Part shown: in pieces, positions 23,091 through 34,801 of the stretch
Layout: each line of letters begins with the position of its first letter
Numbering within the stretch: the first letter of the stretch is position 1
Origin: Liolophura sinensis
Taxonomy: Eukaryota > Mollusca > Polyplacophora > Chitonida > Chitonidae
DNA length: 64,000 nt
Assembly (NCBI RefSeq): GCF_032854445.1
Contig: NC_088295.1
Location: 91,877,805-91,941,804, forward strand
Direction of reading: 5' to 3'
Translations under genes and position numbers: made by a program
Notes under the pieces: model-generated
Told to the model about the DNA's origin: nothing
The model's input: only the letters and a program-made list of their open reading frames with translations
Database searches by the model: none

Positions 23091-25906
23091 TCAGGGGCGC
23101 AGAATTTGCGCTTTGTACTTCTGAATGAATTCGTCTAGAAAGTTTACTTTCTGATTGTAGCTGAGATGCCGTATGTAGGCGCGAACACGTGGCACTAGGT
23201 CTGCCATTATTTCCTCCAAAAAGTGTTCGAGCTGAGGAGTGCGCTTGTGTGGTTCCTCGCCAGCGATCACTGCCATGGGTGCCGGCAACAGCCCTTCTAT
23301 CATTCTGCCCTTTATTCTTTCAGTGATTGTTTGCATAGTCGGTGTGTGGACTTTTCCCCGCAGCGTATCAGATTTTTCAGGGCTGATCGGCGGAGAAATC
23401 CCCGGTAAGCCCGCGGGCAAGTTGCTTGCTGATGGATTATTAGGCAATTTTTCCCCGCGATCTAAAGCGCTAATGGGTACTGGCAGTTTTGTGACAGGCT
23501 CAGGAGTGTTGTCAGACAGGGAAGCAGTCGTTGTGGTTATTTCATGGTCATTCTTACTTGTGTCTGTGATAACTAGACCACGTGTCGGAGTATCGGAATA
23601 GACGGGTTGATCACTTACATCGTTAGAGGTCACCGTGCCACTTGCAATGCTGTCAAGGTCTGCATCATTGGTATCATCAGTGACAGAACCTGTTAAGTTC
23701 CTAGTGCTGGCAGACGTAAGTACAGAGGTATCGTCTGAAAGTCCAGTCTGGATACTGGCCGTTGGAACTGCACTATCGCCTGTAGAAAGCTCAGGTAATT
23801 GGGTAGCTGTCACAGACGTGGACCGGGTAATGGACTTAGGAACTGTGCTATCGTTTGAAGGCGAAACCGGTGTTGATATGGCAGTGGTGGTAACCCCACG
23901 TCGTCCTGAAAGCTGCTTAGTGGAAAACACCGTCTTTTGGGTAGATTTATGTGACGTAGCTGCTGTGGCACCTGTGGTGGAAGCTGGCGTTGTGTGATGG
24001 CTGTTAAGTCCAAAATCATCTGGAGAGAAGGGCTTGAGCGTTTCGAAAGTCCTTCTTTCAGGAATAACCCAGACATCTGGTATGAACTGAACCGAGGGCT
24101 CCATGCCTTGCGGCATAGAATCTTTAGATACATGAACTTTTCCGTGTGTAGTGTCATTACTATTATCAGTAGCCGACGTGGGTGGGCTGTTGGATGTTTG
24201 CACTGTACTATAGTCTGTAGAAAGCTCAGGTGATCGGGTTTCTGTTACAAATGTGGGCCGGGTGGTGGACTTCGGTACTGTACTATCGTCTGTAGAAAGC
24301 TCAGGTGATCGGGTTTCTGTTACAAATGTGGGCCTGTTGGTGGACTTCGGTACTGTACTATCGTCTGTAGAAAGCTCAGGTAATCGGGTTTCTGTTACAA
24401 ATGTGGGCCTGTTGGTGGACTTCGGTACTGTACTATCGTCTGTAGAAAGCTCAGGTGATCGGGTTTCTGTTACAAATGTGGGCCGGGTGGTGGACTTCGG
24501 TACTGTACTATCGTCTGTAGAAAGCTCAGGTGATCGGGTTTCTGTTACAAATGTGGGCCTGTTGGTGGACTTCGGTACTGTACTATCGTCTGAAGAAAGC
24601 TCAGGTGATCGGGTTTCTGTTACAAATGTGGGCTGGGCGGTGGACTTCGGTACTGTACTATCGTCTGTAGAAAGCTCAGGTAATCGGGTTTCTGTTACAA
24701 ATGTGGGCCTGTTGGTGGACTTCGGTACTGTACTATCGTCGGTAGAAAGCTCAGGTAATCGGGTTTCTGTTACAAATGTGGGCTGGGTGGTGGACTTCGG
24801 TACTGTACTATCGTCTGTAGAAAGCTCAGGTAATCGGGTTTCTGTTACAAATGTGGGCTGGGTGGTGGACTTCGGTACTGTACTATCGTCTGAAGAAAGC
24901 TCAGGTAATCGGGTTTCTGTCACAAATATGGGCCGGGTGGTTGACTGAAGTGTACTATAATCTGAAGGCGACGTGGGTGTTGTAGAGGCAGTGGTTGTAA
25001 CTTCAGGTCGTCCTGTACTCTGCTTTGTAGAAAGAACCGTCTTTTGGGTAGAATTTTGTGGTGTGGTTGCTGTTGCACTTGTGGTGGAAGTTGTTAAGTG
25101 GTGGCTATTAAGTCCGGAATCAGAAACTGTGTCATGATGACGTGATTGCGAGGAGTTGCCCTCAGCGATCGTGCGGAAAAGGTCATCTGGATGGAAGGGC
25201 GTTTCTAAGAAAGTCATTCTTTTAGAAACAACGGGATCGGTGTTGTTACCATTGCCGCCTCGAAAGTTTACATCACCGTCTGGCAGTTTAGCAGAACCTG
25301 ACCGACTCTCTGAAATGAACAAAATATTAATATTTTTTCCGTTACTCGTACCCGAAAAGATATCAGGGCAGTGGATTTAGACTTAGTTATGTTCCTTCAT
25401 CCTATCCAACCACAGCAACACAAAGAGAACCTGCAGAAGACGCCCATTTTTGTATAGTCACATGTGATTGGTCACACGCCGTCAACATCGTCGTAAAAGC
25501 GACATTTAACAGATTTGACACGCCTACACTGCCCGAGCTCCGCTACTATGTGGAGTGCAGTGAGTAGAAAAAAGGATGGACTTTAAATATAGCCTTTAAA
25601 TATAAACTTTAAGTATATCCACATAACCCATCTGCTGATTTTGCATTTGTTAATATTTTTGTCTTTGTTTTGTAGTATCGGTAGTATTATGTCTTATAAT
25701 GTTTGTCTGAAATCGTGCCTTTTCGAGTAGGAAGGAGCGATCATAATGGTTTTTATAATTTTCCCATAGTACAATAGAGCAGCCTCTCATAAAGATGTAA
25801 ACGAGCAATTCAAAGACAACGCATAACCATAATCAACTGAAAACACTTCACTGCGACAGTGGGCGTTTTCATTAAGAAAACTATGATATGTTGATTGCAA
25901 ATGGCT

Positions 25907-25950
<44 letters not shown>

Positions 25951-26410
25951 TATATATATATATATTTATATAGGCCTATACTAGGAGAATGGCAACCCAT
26001 GCGTATTGCGTGATATGTGCCAATAGCGATATAAAAAAATTACATAGACATGGATGAAAATATCACATAAATACATAAGGATATAAAAGCATACAGGAGC
26101 AGGAAAAACACAATATAAAAAGGAAAATTAGTGCTGAGAAGGAGCTGCTATTACATCAATGTTACACGCAATACAATAAACCGTGTACTAACCACAGTAG
26201 AAAGTGACTGGCATCGTACCATGTCAATATATGTAGTGTTGATTGCGCACAAATAAGAGAGTAACGTCAGGTGCCTTTTAAGGTAAGGTCTGTAGTGAGA
26301 GCATAGATGGAAATAAGGTGATATTTTTTTATTATTATTTTCGACTCACCGTGACAAACAGCCAAGCTGGCCAGGGACAAACAGGCGAATGGTATCCTCA
26401 AGAAAAACAT
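23091..26410 (-). CDS. Secreted mucin-like Ser/Thr-rich repeat protein, 759 aa
   Basis: Coding exons are 26350-26410 and 23091-25309 with a phase-1 intron; the sum is 2280 bp. The first exon encodes a signal peptide (MFFLRIPFACLSLASLAVCH). The mature protein is rich in Thr, Ser and Pro. Residues ~147-396 are ten 25-residue repeats of the type PTFVTETRLPELSTDDSTVP plus KSTNR. A ~90-residue module (a TF..PDD segment, GLNSHH, STQKTV.STKQ, VTTTA) occurs on both sides of the repeats, so the repeats sit inside a duplicated block. The last ~75 residues differ: charged and helical, with FLEEIMADLVPRVRAYIRHL and NFLDEFIQKYK. Such composition suggests a heavily O-glycosylated extracellular or mucus/matrix protein. 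No known family was recognised. Repeats are in frame (75 bp), which preserves the reading frame during expansion or contraction. Confidence 0.85.
24183..24932 (-). repeat. Coding minisatellite, 75-bp unit x 10
   Basis: Ten 75-bp units encode the 25-residue repeats of the mucin-like protein; the first is the most diverged (PIFV in place of PTFV). Variation is concentrated at a few positions (Leu/Ser before PEL, Thr/Ser in STDD, and the TQ, NR, AQ, TR junction). The complementary strand is also open for 231 codons purely because of the repeat. Confidence 0.92.
25908..25973. repeat. Microsatellite (AC)n followed by (AT)n
   Basis: A run of about 17 AC dinucleotides with one CGCA interruption passes into about nine AT dinucleotides. 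It lies in the intron of the mucin-like gene. Confidence 0.95.
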
Positions 26411-26613
26411 CCTGCTAACGTGGATGTATGTTACCTAAAAACATTATGAAGATACAAAGTCTTCGCATTCATACTAGTTTAAGAAAAAGTATTTATGGTT
26501 ATGATATTTATAACGGAGGAAACATCCACAATATAGTTGTTGTATTAGCGCATAAGCCCGGTATTAACTTTAGTCTGGACTAAAGTGCCATTAATTTTGT
26601 ATTCGGCGAAGAC

Positions 26614-26911
26614 TGGGCCCGGTTGTTCCAAACTGGTTTAAGACTTAATACCACATTTAACTTTAAGTCAAGTCTTCAGTTTTGTACTTAGCCTAAAAAG
26701 AATTGTGTACCAGTACATCAAATATGAACTAAAACTGCTGCTCTTTTATTTTCACGTTGGAGAATTGTATTGGCTGCCGAGTTTGGCTAAAATTTAAGTA
26801 TAAAATATGGCTTAATACCACTCTTAGCTAATAGACTTTTGAACAACTGAGCACAGCTATTACAATTTAAGCCTAGCCTTACTTTTAAGACACTTTTCAA
26901 CAACCGACCCA
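26614..26911. mobile_element. ~300-bp MITE-like element
   Basis: The left end TGGGCCCGGTTGTTCCAAAC pairs imperfectly with the right end GTTGAAAAGTGTC on the reverse complement (right terminus ...TTTTCAACAACCGACCCA). The interior holds further inverted and direct copies of a CTTAATACCAC motif. It lies between the 5' UTR exon and the signal-peptide exon of the mucin-like gene. A small palindrome (AACTTTAGTCTGGACTAAAG) sits just outside it at ~26567. Confidence 0.55.
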
Positions 26912-27075
26912 TGGGTATTAAAAGTGCAGAAGCCCGTTGAAAACGGTGCGATTTGAAGAAAGTCTACCACAGTGCTGCATAATTCATTGAATGGAAAAAT
27001 TTTTTTGTTACTGCAAATCGCACATAGTAGATTTATGTGCCTATATACTGATGAACATTAACTACTCCACTTTAC

Positions 27076-27134
27076 CTGTTCCGTCGACTTTCTCCGGTCG
27101 ATGATGTGGTTGAAGAGCGTTTGTTCGATATAAA
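27076..27134 (-). promoter_or_regulatory. TATA-like box and 5' UTR exon of the mucin-like gene
   Basis: On the minus strand TTTATATC (27127-27134) lies ~51 bp before a donor site (GAACAG|GTAAAG, exon end 27076). The matching acceptor (GTTTTTAG) lies just ahead of the signal-peptide exon near 26434. A start site near 27100 would give a ~25-nt non-coding first exon. Confidence 0.5.
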
Positions 27135-27167
27135 CTACGGTACGTCATCGATTACATCATTTTGGTT

Positions 27168-27351
27168 TGACGTCATGACGAAGGTCTGTGACGCAAAATA
27201 TTGAACCAACATACCCAATGTTCCACCACGCACTCCTTCTCCCAACTGGGTTACCTATCATTCCTTTCTTCGTGACGTCATTTCAGCAAAACTTCCCTGC
27301 AGAACATCATATTTGTCTGGTGGAATATCACGTCATCATAGTATGACGTCA
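27168..27351. promoter_or_regulatory. Cluster of three CRE palindromes (TGACGTCA)
   Basis: Perfect TGACGTCA sites lie at 27168-27175, 27273-27280 and 27344-27351, with further ACGTCAT half-site variants near 27142 and 27331. They fall about 70-250 bp upstream of the predicted start of the mucin-like gene, the usual range for CREB/ATF-responsive promoters. Confidence 0.65.
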
Positions 27352-27502
27352 CCAGATTACCGCTATAACGTGCAAAATCAGGCAGCAAAATGAAGTCTAT
27401 TTCATAAGTCGTGTGCAGACGATTCGATTTGTCAAATGCTACATGTCGATTGCATGGTCGAATGACGAAGCATGCTGACGCCGTCAAATTCACATAAAAT
27501 TC

Positions 27503-27564
27503 ATAACATAACATAACATAACATAACATAACATAACATAACATAACATAACATAACATAACAT
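27503..27564. repeat. Pentanucleotide microsatellite (AACAT)n
   Basis: About twelve near-perfect copies of AACAT. Confidence 0.97.
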
Positions 27565-28085
27565 GCATCAAATGTTCCTTTTTCAGGTCGTGATAATGTT
27601 TTCATATCAAAGACAGAATGACGTACGTTACAGTAGAAACGGACACATTGCAACATTGTAAACGTTGCGCTACAATCAGTTTTTGACGTAACAATGGTTC
27701 ACGCTAGAGCCATCTCTCGGGATTAAAAATATTTCTCCTCCCCATTCTGTTTATTGGTTTTCATCACACGGTTAAGGTACATCGACCAATGAAACGTCTA
27801 GGAAAAGTGTGATTGTTTTCTGTATATAACTGCATTCCACGAAAGGTTATGAATGGCCTTAGAAAAAAAACCATTATGAAAAGGGGTTGTTCCCAATTAA
27901 CTTATTGTAGGCCTTGGTATTTGATTGGGCTAGCACACTGAAGTTTGAGCTGTCAGTATCTGTTGGAGGGATCTTCTTTCCATACAAGGAACCAAAAAGG
28001 TTCTTTGCTTCGCTCAACGTCTAAGCAATGACGAACGCGTGTGGAGGAAAGGATGACTTGAGATGGAATAACGGAGTTGGAAGCT
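27565..28085. other. Intergenic, nothing recognised
   Basis: Unique sequence with a CCAAT motif at ~27787. No exon, array or element was identified. Confidence 0.4.
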
Positions 28086-28445
28086 ACAGTGAGTGAGTGC
28101 TTGGGGTTTAACGTCGTACTCAACAATTTTTCAGTCATATGACGACGAAGGAATCCTTAGAACGCATGTAATGTGCCTCCTTGTCGCAAGACGGATTTCG
28201 ACCGCTCTTTTATCTAGTGCTGCTTCACTGAGACGCCTTACCGAAGGCAAGAAAGGCGCCCCGTCTGAGCCATTATACTGATACGAGTCAACCAGTAGTT
28301 GCACTGTTCCTTTCATGCTGAACGCCAAGCCAGGAAGCTGCAACTTCCTCTTTTAAAGTTTTAGGTGTGACTCGACCCAAGATTGTCCCTGGATCTACTG
28401 CTCCCGAAGCGGACGCTCTACCAACTGTGCTAGCGGGGCCAGTCG
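28086..28445 (-). repeat. SINE family A, full-length copy
   Basis: The tRNA-like head is at the right end: on the minus strand GCTAGCACAGTTGGTAGAGC (box A) and a diverged box B near GGGACAATCTTGG. The body matches the copies at 3316 and 4427, including the TTTTATCTAGTGCTGCTTCA segment. The overlapping open frames are parts of the SINE. Confidence 0.87.
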
Positions 28446-28624
28446 TAGGTACAGCTAGTAGTCCTATATGCCTCTATGGCATGCTTACCGAGGTCAAAGC
28501 GTCCCTTCTTGCTTAAGGGTTCAAGTTACGTATAGTAACTAGCACAGTTTTCCATTTTAGCAGATAAATATCCACCGCCGATTTATTACAGCAGGCTTAA
28601 ATATAGATGGCGAGTCGCCTATAT

Positions 28625-28722
28625 TCAACTGTCCCCGATTTCCTCCTACCATAAGTGAAATAAGTATAAGTGAAATATTCTTGAGTACGGCATAAAACAC
28701 CAATCAAATAAATAAATATATT
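28625..28722 (+). repeat. SINE family B, 3' tail fragment
   Basis: It contains AAGTGAAATATTCTTGAGTA, then CGGCATAAAACACCAATCAA and an AAAT-rich end. A 15-bp stretch (GTGAAATAAGTATAA) is duplicated inside it. Confidence 0.75.
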
Positions 28723-30067
28723 CAGCTGTCTGGAAAATAAGTCATACTCGGTACTAAAATTCCTTTACATAGGCCCAAGTGATACGTAAAAACACAGGCT
28801 CTACACATTGATATGTTGAACGTCCATATTATTCCAAAGAAAATGCAATTAGAATACATTTTTTTAGAGCTCCATAAGGTTATATTCGACAAGAACTCAT
28901 TGCCTCGGGTGACGTCTTAATTTTTCAAACACAAGCTGCATGCTGGACAATGCTGGAGAGTAATTTGTTGTTGTTTTTTTGTGGTTAGAACAAACTCCAT
29001 GCAATAACACAGCTTACACTACTGTCCCTGTGATTAGACTACATCGCTTTAATTCCTAACATCCATGTCCAACTCTACACTGCCGTGAGATCATATACTA
29101 CAAAGAGATAAAATACAATTCATTATTAAGGTTATATTATACTAAAACGTGTAAACGATATCAAATATGACAGTGTCAGTAGCAGGGTTTACGGTTAAGT
29201 CGATAGCAGTTTCGGTAACTGATGTCGCCCTCCATCAAAACATGTTGAACCCTGCCCAACATCCAGTATCCCACTGTTTCTTTAATATGTCCACATGTAA
29301 AGCTTGTTTTTTCATGTGTCAGTGACTAAAGGTAATTTTGGTACAATATTGAGCTGAGAGCTGAATATTGGCCACTCGCTAAAAGAAATAGATTTGGTCA
29401 CATCGTTATAGCCATGATTTCTGGGCTACATATCCGACACCCAGCCCCCTAAACTGTGTTAATTTTGATGCAAAAATTGATACGACATTTTGCAGAAAAT
29501 AAGGCATATGATGACTGATTATGGGGTTTTTCCACGCAAAATCTCAGAGTAGCATCCCTTCGACCTCATGTGTACACAGCGTTAACCTTGCTAAGACCAT
29601 GATGCTTCCCTTAGTGGCATGGTTTAAGTGACGTAAATCTGAGCGCCAATAACTATGTTCCTGTAAGAGGGCTAATCCAAGAACCCGTGAACCACCTTGA
29701 CATAAATGTATGCTGTAGACGCCGAAGTACACTTGACTATAAGCACTAATTAGTTATGGGTAGGCCCTATGCTTCACTGAAGCTGCGTGATTCTAGGACC
29801 GAAACCGGTAGCTGGCTTGAAAACCTACACAAACGTGAATGTATCCCTATTCCAATCCGAATGTAGTTCCCAGCATTTATAAATGTACACGAATCAAAGT
29901 GCAGTTCCCGGCTTATAAAGGTGTACGAATCTGAGTGTAGTTCGCGGCTCTAATGTACATGAATCTAAATACCTCGTACGGCCACTGTCTGTTTCCGTTG
30001 ATAGTAGACGGGCATATTTTCCGCTTCAGGAATATGCTTATCCAGTTGTACCCAGTTTCATTACCCT
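28723..30067. other. Intergenic, with a small degenerate array
   Basis: No exon was found. At 29836-29975 about three diverged ~45-bp units share an AATCNGAGTGTAGTTCNCGGC-type motif. The rest is unique, AT-rich sequence. Confidence 0.4.
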
Positions 30068-30190
30068 ATGATTTATTTATTCATTTACCTGTTTGGAGTT
30101 TTTTGCCGCATTAAAGAATATTTCACTAATACGTCGGCGGTCAGCATTATGGTGGGAGGAAACCGGGCAGTCCGGGGGAAACCATTAGCC
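30068..30190 (-). repeat. SINE family B, 3' half
   Basis: Minus-oriented fragment with AAGAATATTTCACTAATACG and CAGCATTATGGTGGGAGGAA; the tRNA-like head is missing. Confidence 0.8.
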
Positions 30191-30324
30191 AAGGACCATA
30201 CCTAGGTTCATCATGTTATGTATAATTGTTCTTCATCATGCGTATAGAGAAACTTTAATAGTTGTTTAAAAGTGTAAAGCGTCGATATAGAAGTTCACAT
30301 CGTTATTTTATATAGTTACTCATT

Positions 30325-30480
30325 TATTTCATTGATGTTTTACGCTGTACTCAAAAATATTTCACTTACGCGACGGTGGCCAGAATTATGGTGCATAGAA
30401 GGAAACCGGAGAGAGCCCGAGTGAAACGCACGACCACTCGCAAGCTACTGGGTTCACCATGTTATGCGTATGGAGTCCAC
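30325..30480 (-). repeat. SINE family B, partial copy plus adjoining degenerate repeat
   Basis: It contains TTGATGTTTTACGCTGTACT and CCAGAATTATGGTGC, more diverged than other copies. From ~30460 to 30605 it passes into diverged ~33-bp units of a GGGTTCACCATGTTATG type. Confidence 0.7.
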
Positions 30481-30605
30481 CGGGTTACGTTCAGCACGTT
30501 ATATATTTATGGGTTCTGAGTGATATGTATATGGGTTCATCAGGTTTTGTATACTGCTTCACCATGGTGTATATGGCTTCACCGTGCTATGTATTTTTGA
30601 TCGTG

Positions 30606-32947
30606 TATGTAAGGCGTGCGTTAAATGATGACTAAATCATTTCCCATACTCTATATAGCCAAGAAGACAAAGGCAATTTGCTATAAACATGTATAGCTAT
30701 AAATAATGAAAAACGCTATGGCTGCTCATGAGATCAAATCTCGTACATTTCACTATTTCCAAAATCTTAATTTTAACACTTCCAAGCATCCTAATTTTTT
30801 TTTTTTTTTGATTTTTGGAAGATAATAATCCTATCTATTCAAGAGAGCATTCATGTAGGCCACCAATGTATCAGGAAATGTTGGCCAATCATGTTGCCTC
30901 AATTTTAAGCCTTCCAGCGGTCTGTTTTCTGTCGCGTGAATTTGGGCCCAGCTCATTAGAAAGCTCAGGCCCATCGGTGATAACCCACTGACGCAATGGC
31001 TGTTCAAATCACCCAATTTGACGTTTATCTTGTTTGCTGATTCATATAGAATACAGATTCATTTGTTTGGGATTGTGAAAACCTTTATTATTTTAAGCAG
31101 GGCATATTTTCCATTCAGGCACAAGTACTGTTGTTTCATCTGAACATCTACATGTGTAAATGGTGATCTATTATTCATGCATGGCGATGTTAAGAACAAC
31201 GTGCCAAAAGGATATGTCATAAAAATAAGGCTGAAAGCGATGTAACACGCAAAATAATCAAAGAAAGAAACAAATCAGGTCAAATCATCACAGCCTCTAC
31301 ATTAGCATGTAGATGAAGACAAAAACTGCACCAACGTCTCTGCAAGCACGAGCATTTTTTACCTTCAGACTTCACATATAACCACATTGTCTGTTGGAGG
31401 AAATTTGATTTCCTCTCTAGAAACTTTTTTTTAAAATTTGAATTGTCCTTACTTTACTTATGGCCTAGCTGATTGCTTTTCTCCTCATTTTCAACAATCA
31501 ATAACCCCCTTTCACTATTATAGCCCGTAAAATCTGAACATACTGTATCTGATAATTTTAATATTTTCTTTGTAATTCTAAAGGATACAAAAAGTCGTCA
31601 AGATTGGTATAATAGTACATGTAGTTAGTAGTCAGTAAGTAAGTTACCTATTTACTTTTAAATTAAATGAGAAAAGGTAAGATTTAAGCGCCATCTAGCG
31701 GAATACAGTACTGATAAGCACGTGTATATATGAACATACTTAGTTTGAATGTGTGGTGAGCGTTAGGGACAATTTTGAAAGGTTTGAGTCCCATTGTGTG
31801 ATGAGTTAACAGACTTTAATGACGTTTATATGGCTATCTGTGAAATATGCAATCAGATCTGAATTGTTTGATTGTGTGGTGAGCGCTATGGACCATTTTG
31901 ATTGTTTTCAGCCCCATGGTTGCCAAATAATGATTTTTTTTCGTTTTTACCTATTGATTAAATTATCGCCAGTTTTATTCATTTAGTGTATGCTTAGACT
32001 AATGCATGGCAAGCAGCTCCCCTGGCAAGAATACCGTGGTATGGGTGAAGGCAATTACGCCAGTGGCGCCAGACGTTAGCATTATGGCCCCTGTAAACCA
32101 ACTCAGAATGTAAACATTTGAATGAAGCTAATTCTGTTATAAAAACTGCCACAAAGCTTAACGTTTTCTTTTAAATGCAGTTTTCTGTTTTCCATTCGAT
32201 GATTTTAAAGGCATTTTTATGTATTCGTCCCTTCAAGATGGTAAATTGTCGACGTAAAGCCATCAGTATAAGACGTAATAGTCATCATAAAAATGCGAAA
32301 GTTCTATTTTACACAGAGAATTAAAATGTGACTTTGGGTTTGCTGTTGGAAATCTACAAGCAAGAGCTTTCCGTGAACATAGACCATTCAATTTGTCAAT
32401 GCATGTATCAAAGGGGCCGATACCACGCTCCTCATACTTGTACGGTCACGAGATCAGTGTCTCAGTCGTCGTAGCGTCACTCTCAATGCAGACAACCAGT
32501 CCTTGATCAATGGATCGCGTATTCGGATCCTGCTCTAACTTACCTGTGTGTTTTTCTATATTCATAAATATTATTTCCATGTTGTAAGTCAATCTCTCTT
32601 CATAGCAGCTTTAAACCCCAATCAAACATGAAAATGATGCAGGCTTCGTATTGACAGTTCGCACCGTGTCTTACCACTGTCTTGATTCACTGGCCTCTTC
32701 AAATGATAGGTTTTCTTAGGTTATATCTGTATACAAGGTAACCAGATGTTCGTACCCGATGTCCTACTGTCTATGTAACTTGCATGTGGAGGTCTATTGT
32801 TTAGCCAACCAGATGGCTACATATCACACTATATAATATTGATGACTTTTACCAGACCCTAATGACTTGTATCTGGCCATCTATGTGATATACAATCAGA
32901 TCAGTGAGCACACGACTCGCATATAGCCATCAGGGGTAGGGATGGGG
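30606..32947. other. Intergenic, diverged duplicated motifs, no gene
   Basis: A GTGTGGTGAGCG...GGACAATTTTGA motif near 31752 recurs near 31874 as GTGTGGTGAGCGCTATGGAC. A GGCTATCTGTGAAATATGCA-type stretch near 31832 recurs near 32877. They look like relics of an old repeat. A CTCF-like motif lies at 31686-31697. No coding exon was seen. Confidence 0.4.
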
Positions 32948-33170
32948 AGTGATCAGGGGTGGCTAACGCGCCAACGCAGAACAATCACCCAGCTGCCTCT
33001 CACCAATGTGGTCGTTGTGAGTTCAAATCCAACTCATGCTGGCTTTTTCCCCGGTCGTACGCGATAAGTTTCGGGGATGATCGTGGGTTTCATCTAACCA
33101 TAATGATGCCAGCCGTCATGTAAATGAAATATTCCTGAGTACAACGTAAAAAGGCAAACAGATACATTAA
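32948..33170 (+). repeat. SINE family B, near full-length copy
   Basis: Plus-oriented. A tRNA-like head (GTGGCTAACGCGCCAACGCA, box B-like GTGAGTTCAAATCCAACTC) is followed by the central block (CATAATGATGCCAGCCGTCA) and an AATAAAT tail. Confidence 0.8.
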
Positions 33171-33374
33171 ATAAATCATCCTAGTACTGAGGAGAACGAT
33201 TCCCACATTAAATTGCGGCGCCACCAGTGGTTGATTCTGAAAAAAACTATTTTCGACTTTTCAGTGCTTCAATTTAGTGTGTGCATTGTGACAGGATAGG
33301 CCCAAATTAGGACAGATTCGTCTTAATATTTTCTCATTCTTAAACATAACAGTTCAAACCTCTGCATTTATTTA

Positions 33375-33492
33375 TTCATTTATCAATAAATTTATTTGAT
33401 TGGTGTTTTACGCCGTACTCAAGAATATTTCACTTATACGACGGCGGCCAGCATTATGGTGAGAGGAAAACGGGCAGAGCCCGGGGTAAAAC
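33375..33492 (-). repeat. SINE family B, 3' half
   Basis: Well-conserved tail and central block: TTTGATTGGTGTTTTACGCC, TATACGACGGCGGCCAGCAT, TATGGTGAGAGG. The head is absent. Confidence 0.87.
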
Positions 33493-33649
33493 CTCTGCAT
33501 TTAAATTGCATTTTAAAGCTTGTTCTGCTGAAAGGAACAAATTAGCATTTAAAAAAACAGATAATACCAGTAATGAGTGTTTCAGTACCAAACTACAGAA
33601 TTGTTCTTATGGTGGACAGCTCAATGAAGATGAAGAGTAGACTTGGTCA

Positions 33650-34042
33650 TTGACGGAGAGTATAGACTGATGTAGAGTATGGGGTTGAGCATTACTGAAG
33701 AGAGACACTGACTGAGAGTCTAGATTGAGGCATTAATGGAGATTATAGACTTAGGCATTGGTGGAGTGTACACAGGTTGGTCATTGATGGAGAGAATAGA
33801 TTTTGGCATTGGTGGAGGGTATAGACGTGGACTTTGACAGAAAATATAGATTTGACCATTGATGTAGATTATATACTGGGGCATTGATGTAGAATATAAA
33901 CTGGGGCTTTGATGTAGAATAAATACTGGGACACTGATGGAGGGCACAGACTTGGGCATTGATGGAGAGTATATACGTGTGCATTGACGGATACTTGGTC
34001 ATTAATGGAGAGTATAGACTTTTTCATTGATGGAGAGTATAG
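33650..34042. repeat. 25-bp minisatellite, left part
   Basis: Units of the type TATAGACTTGGGCATTGATG followed by GAGAG recur, diverged at the left edge. The array is interrupted at 34043 by an LTR and resumes at 34802. Confidence 0.9.
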
Positions 34043-34801
34043 TGTTATGTGCACGACTGCCGTCAGTTTCTAAATATAGCTTGCCACTGTTTACATATGC
34101 TAAGTTCAGGGAGTGCTGTCTGCCTCTACCTTAGAATGTTCCAGAATGCGCTCAGTTCGGTGCCTGTTTGTTTACATCAAGTGTTCAGGAATTTTCTTAT
34201 TCTGGACAATTCCACCAGGCTATATAAGACCTATGAAAGAGGAGAGAACAGAGAACGGAGAAAGGAGAATTATTGAGAGTTTGGATGCTTTGCTGTGTAT
34301 TACTTTAGTAGGCCTTTTGTGCTGAATTTTGGTGTCTTTATAGCCTCTGGCTTTGTTATATCCTATCTCCACCGAGAACTTGTTCAGTCTGAATTTGTAT
34401 GTTTAATTTGTGCTCTTGTATACACAGTGCCTATTAGTACATGGACCCTGTCTGTGGAATTTTGTGTATATTTCGTCATACACTCAGTTATACTGTGGAT
34501 TTTCCCTCTCGTGAATTTGCCTCTGAGCATTTATGCCTGTGTGGTATTTATTGTGGAATATATGCGTCCGTTTGGACTTGACACCGTAAGTACTTTAGTA
34601 TTTGTATAGATACTGCTATCCTTTCTTGTTAAACTTAAGTACTTTAGTATTTGTATAAGTCTTATTATCTGTTCTTGTTAAGCTAATAAATAAAATTGTA
34701 AAATAAAATCTGCTGGTTTTGGTTACTTGTTTGCGCAGCTAAACTATCGTGTATTTCGAACAAGCCATCTCTTTATAATACAGACAGTTTGGGTCGTAAC
34801 A
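34043..34801 (+). mobile_element. Solo LTR of a retrotransposon, 759 bp, TSD ATAG
   Basis: It begins TGTTATGTGCACGACTGCCG and ends GTTTGGGTCGTAACA, so the TGTTA...TAACA ends are inverted repeats. ATAG is duplicated at 34039-34042 and 34802-34805. Removing it with one ATAG restores a 25-bp array unit. Internal signals fit an LTR read on the plus strand: a TATA box (TATATAAG) at 34221 and AATAAA signals at ~34685-34707 before a GT-rich stretch. A ~60-bp segment near 34588-34680 (TAAGTACTTTAGTATTTGTA) is tandemly duplicated. No gag, pol or second LTR flanks it. The 4-bp duplication fits Ty3-type elements, but the class is inference. The 104-codon open frame inside is not a gene. Confidence 0.88.

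Noticed and set aside
24253-24948. 231-codon open frame on the plus strand
   Set aside because: It is the exact antisense of the 75-bp coding repeats of the mucin-like gene, which has a signal peptide, splice sites and a distinct C-terminal domain on the other strand.
34295-34609. 104-codon hydrophobic open frame
   Set aside because: It lies wholly inside the solo LTR, between its TATA box and poly(A) signals, and has no independent support.
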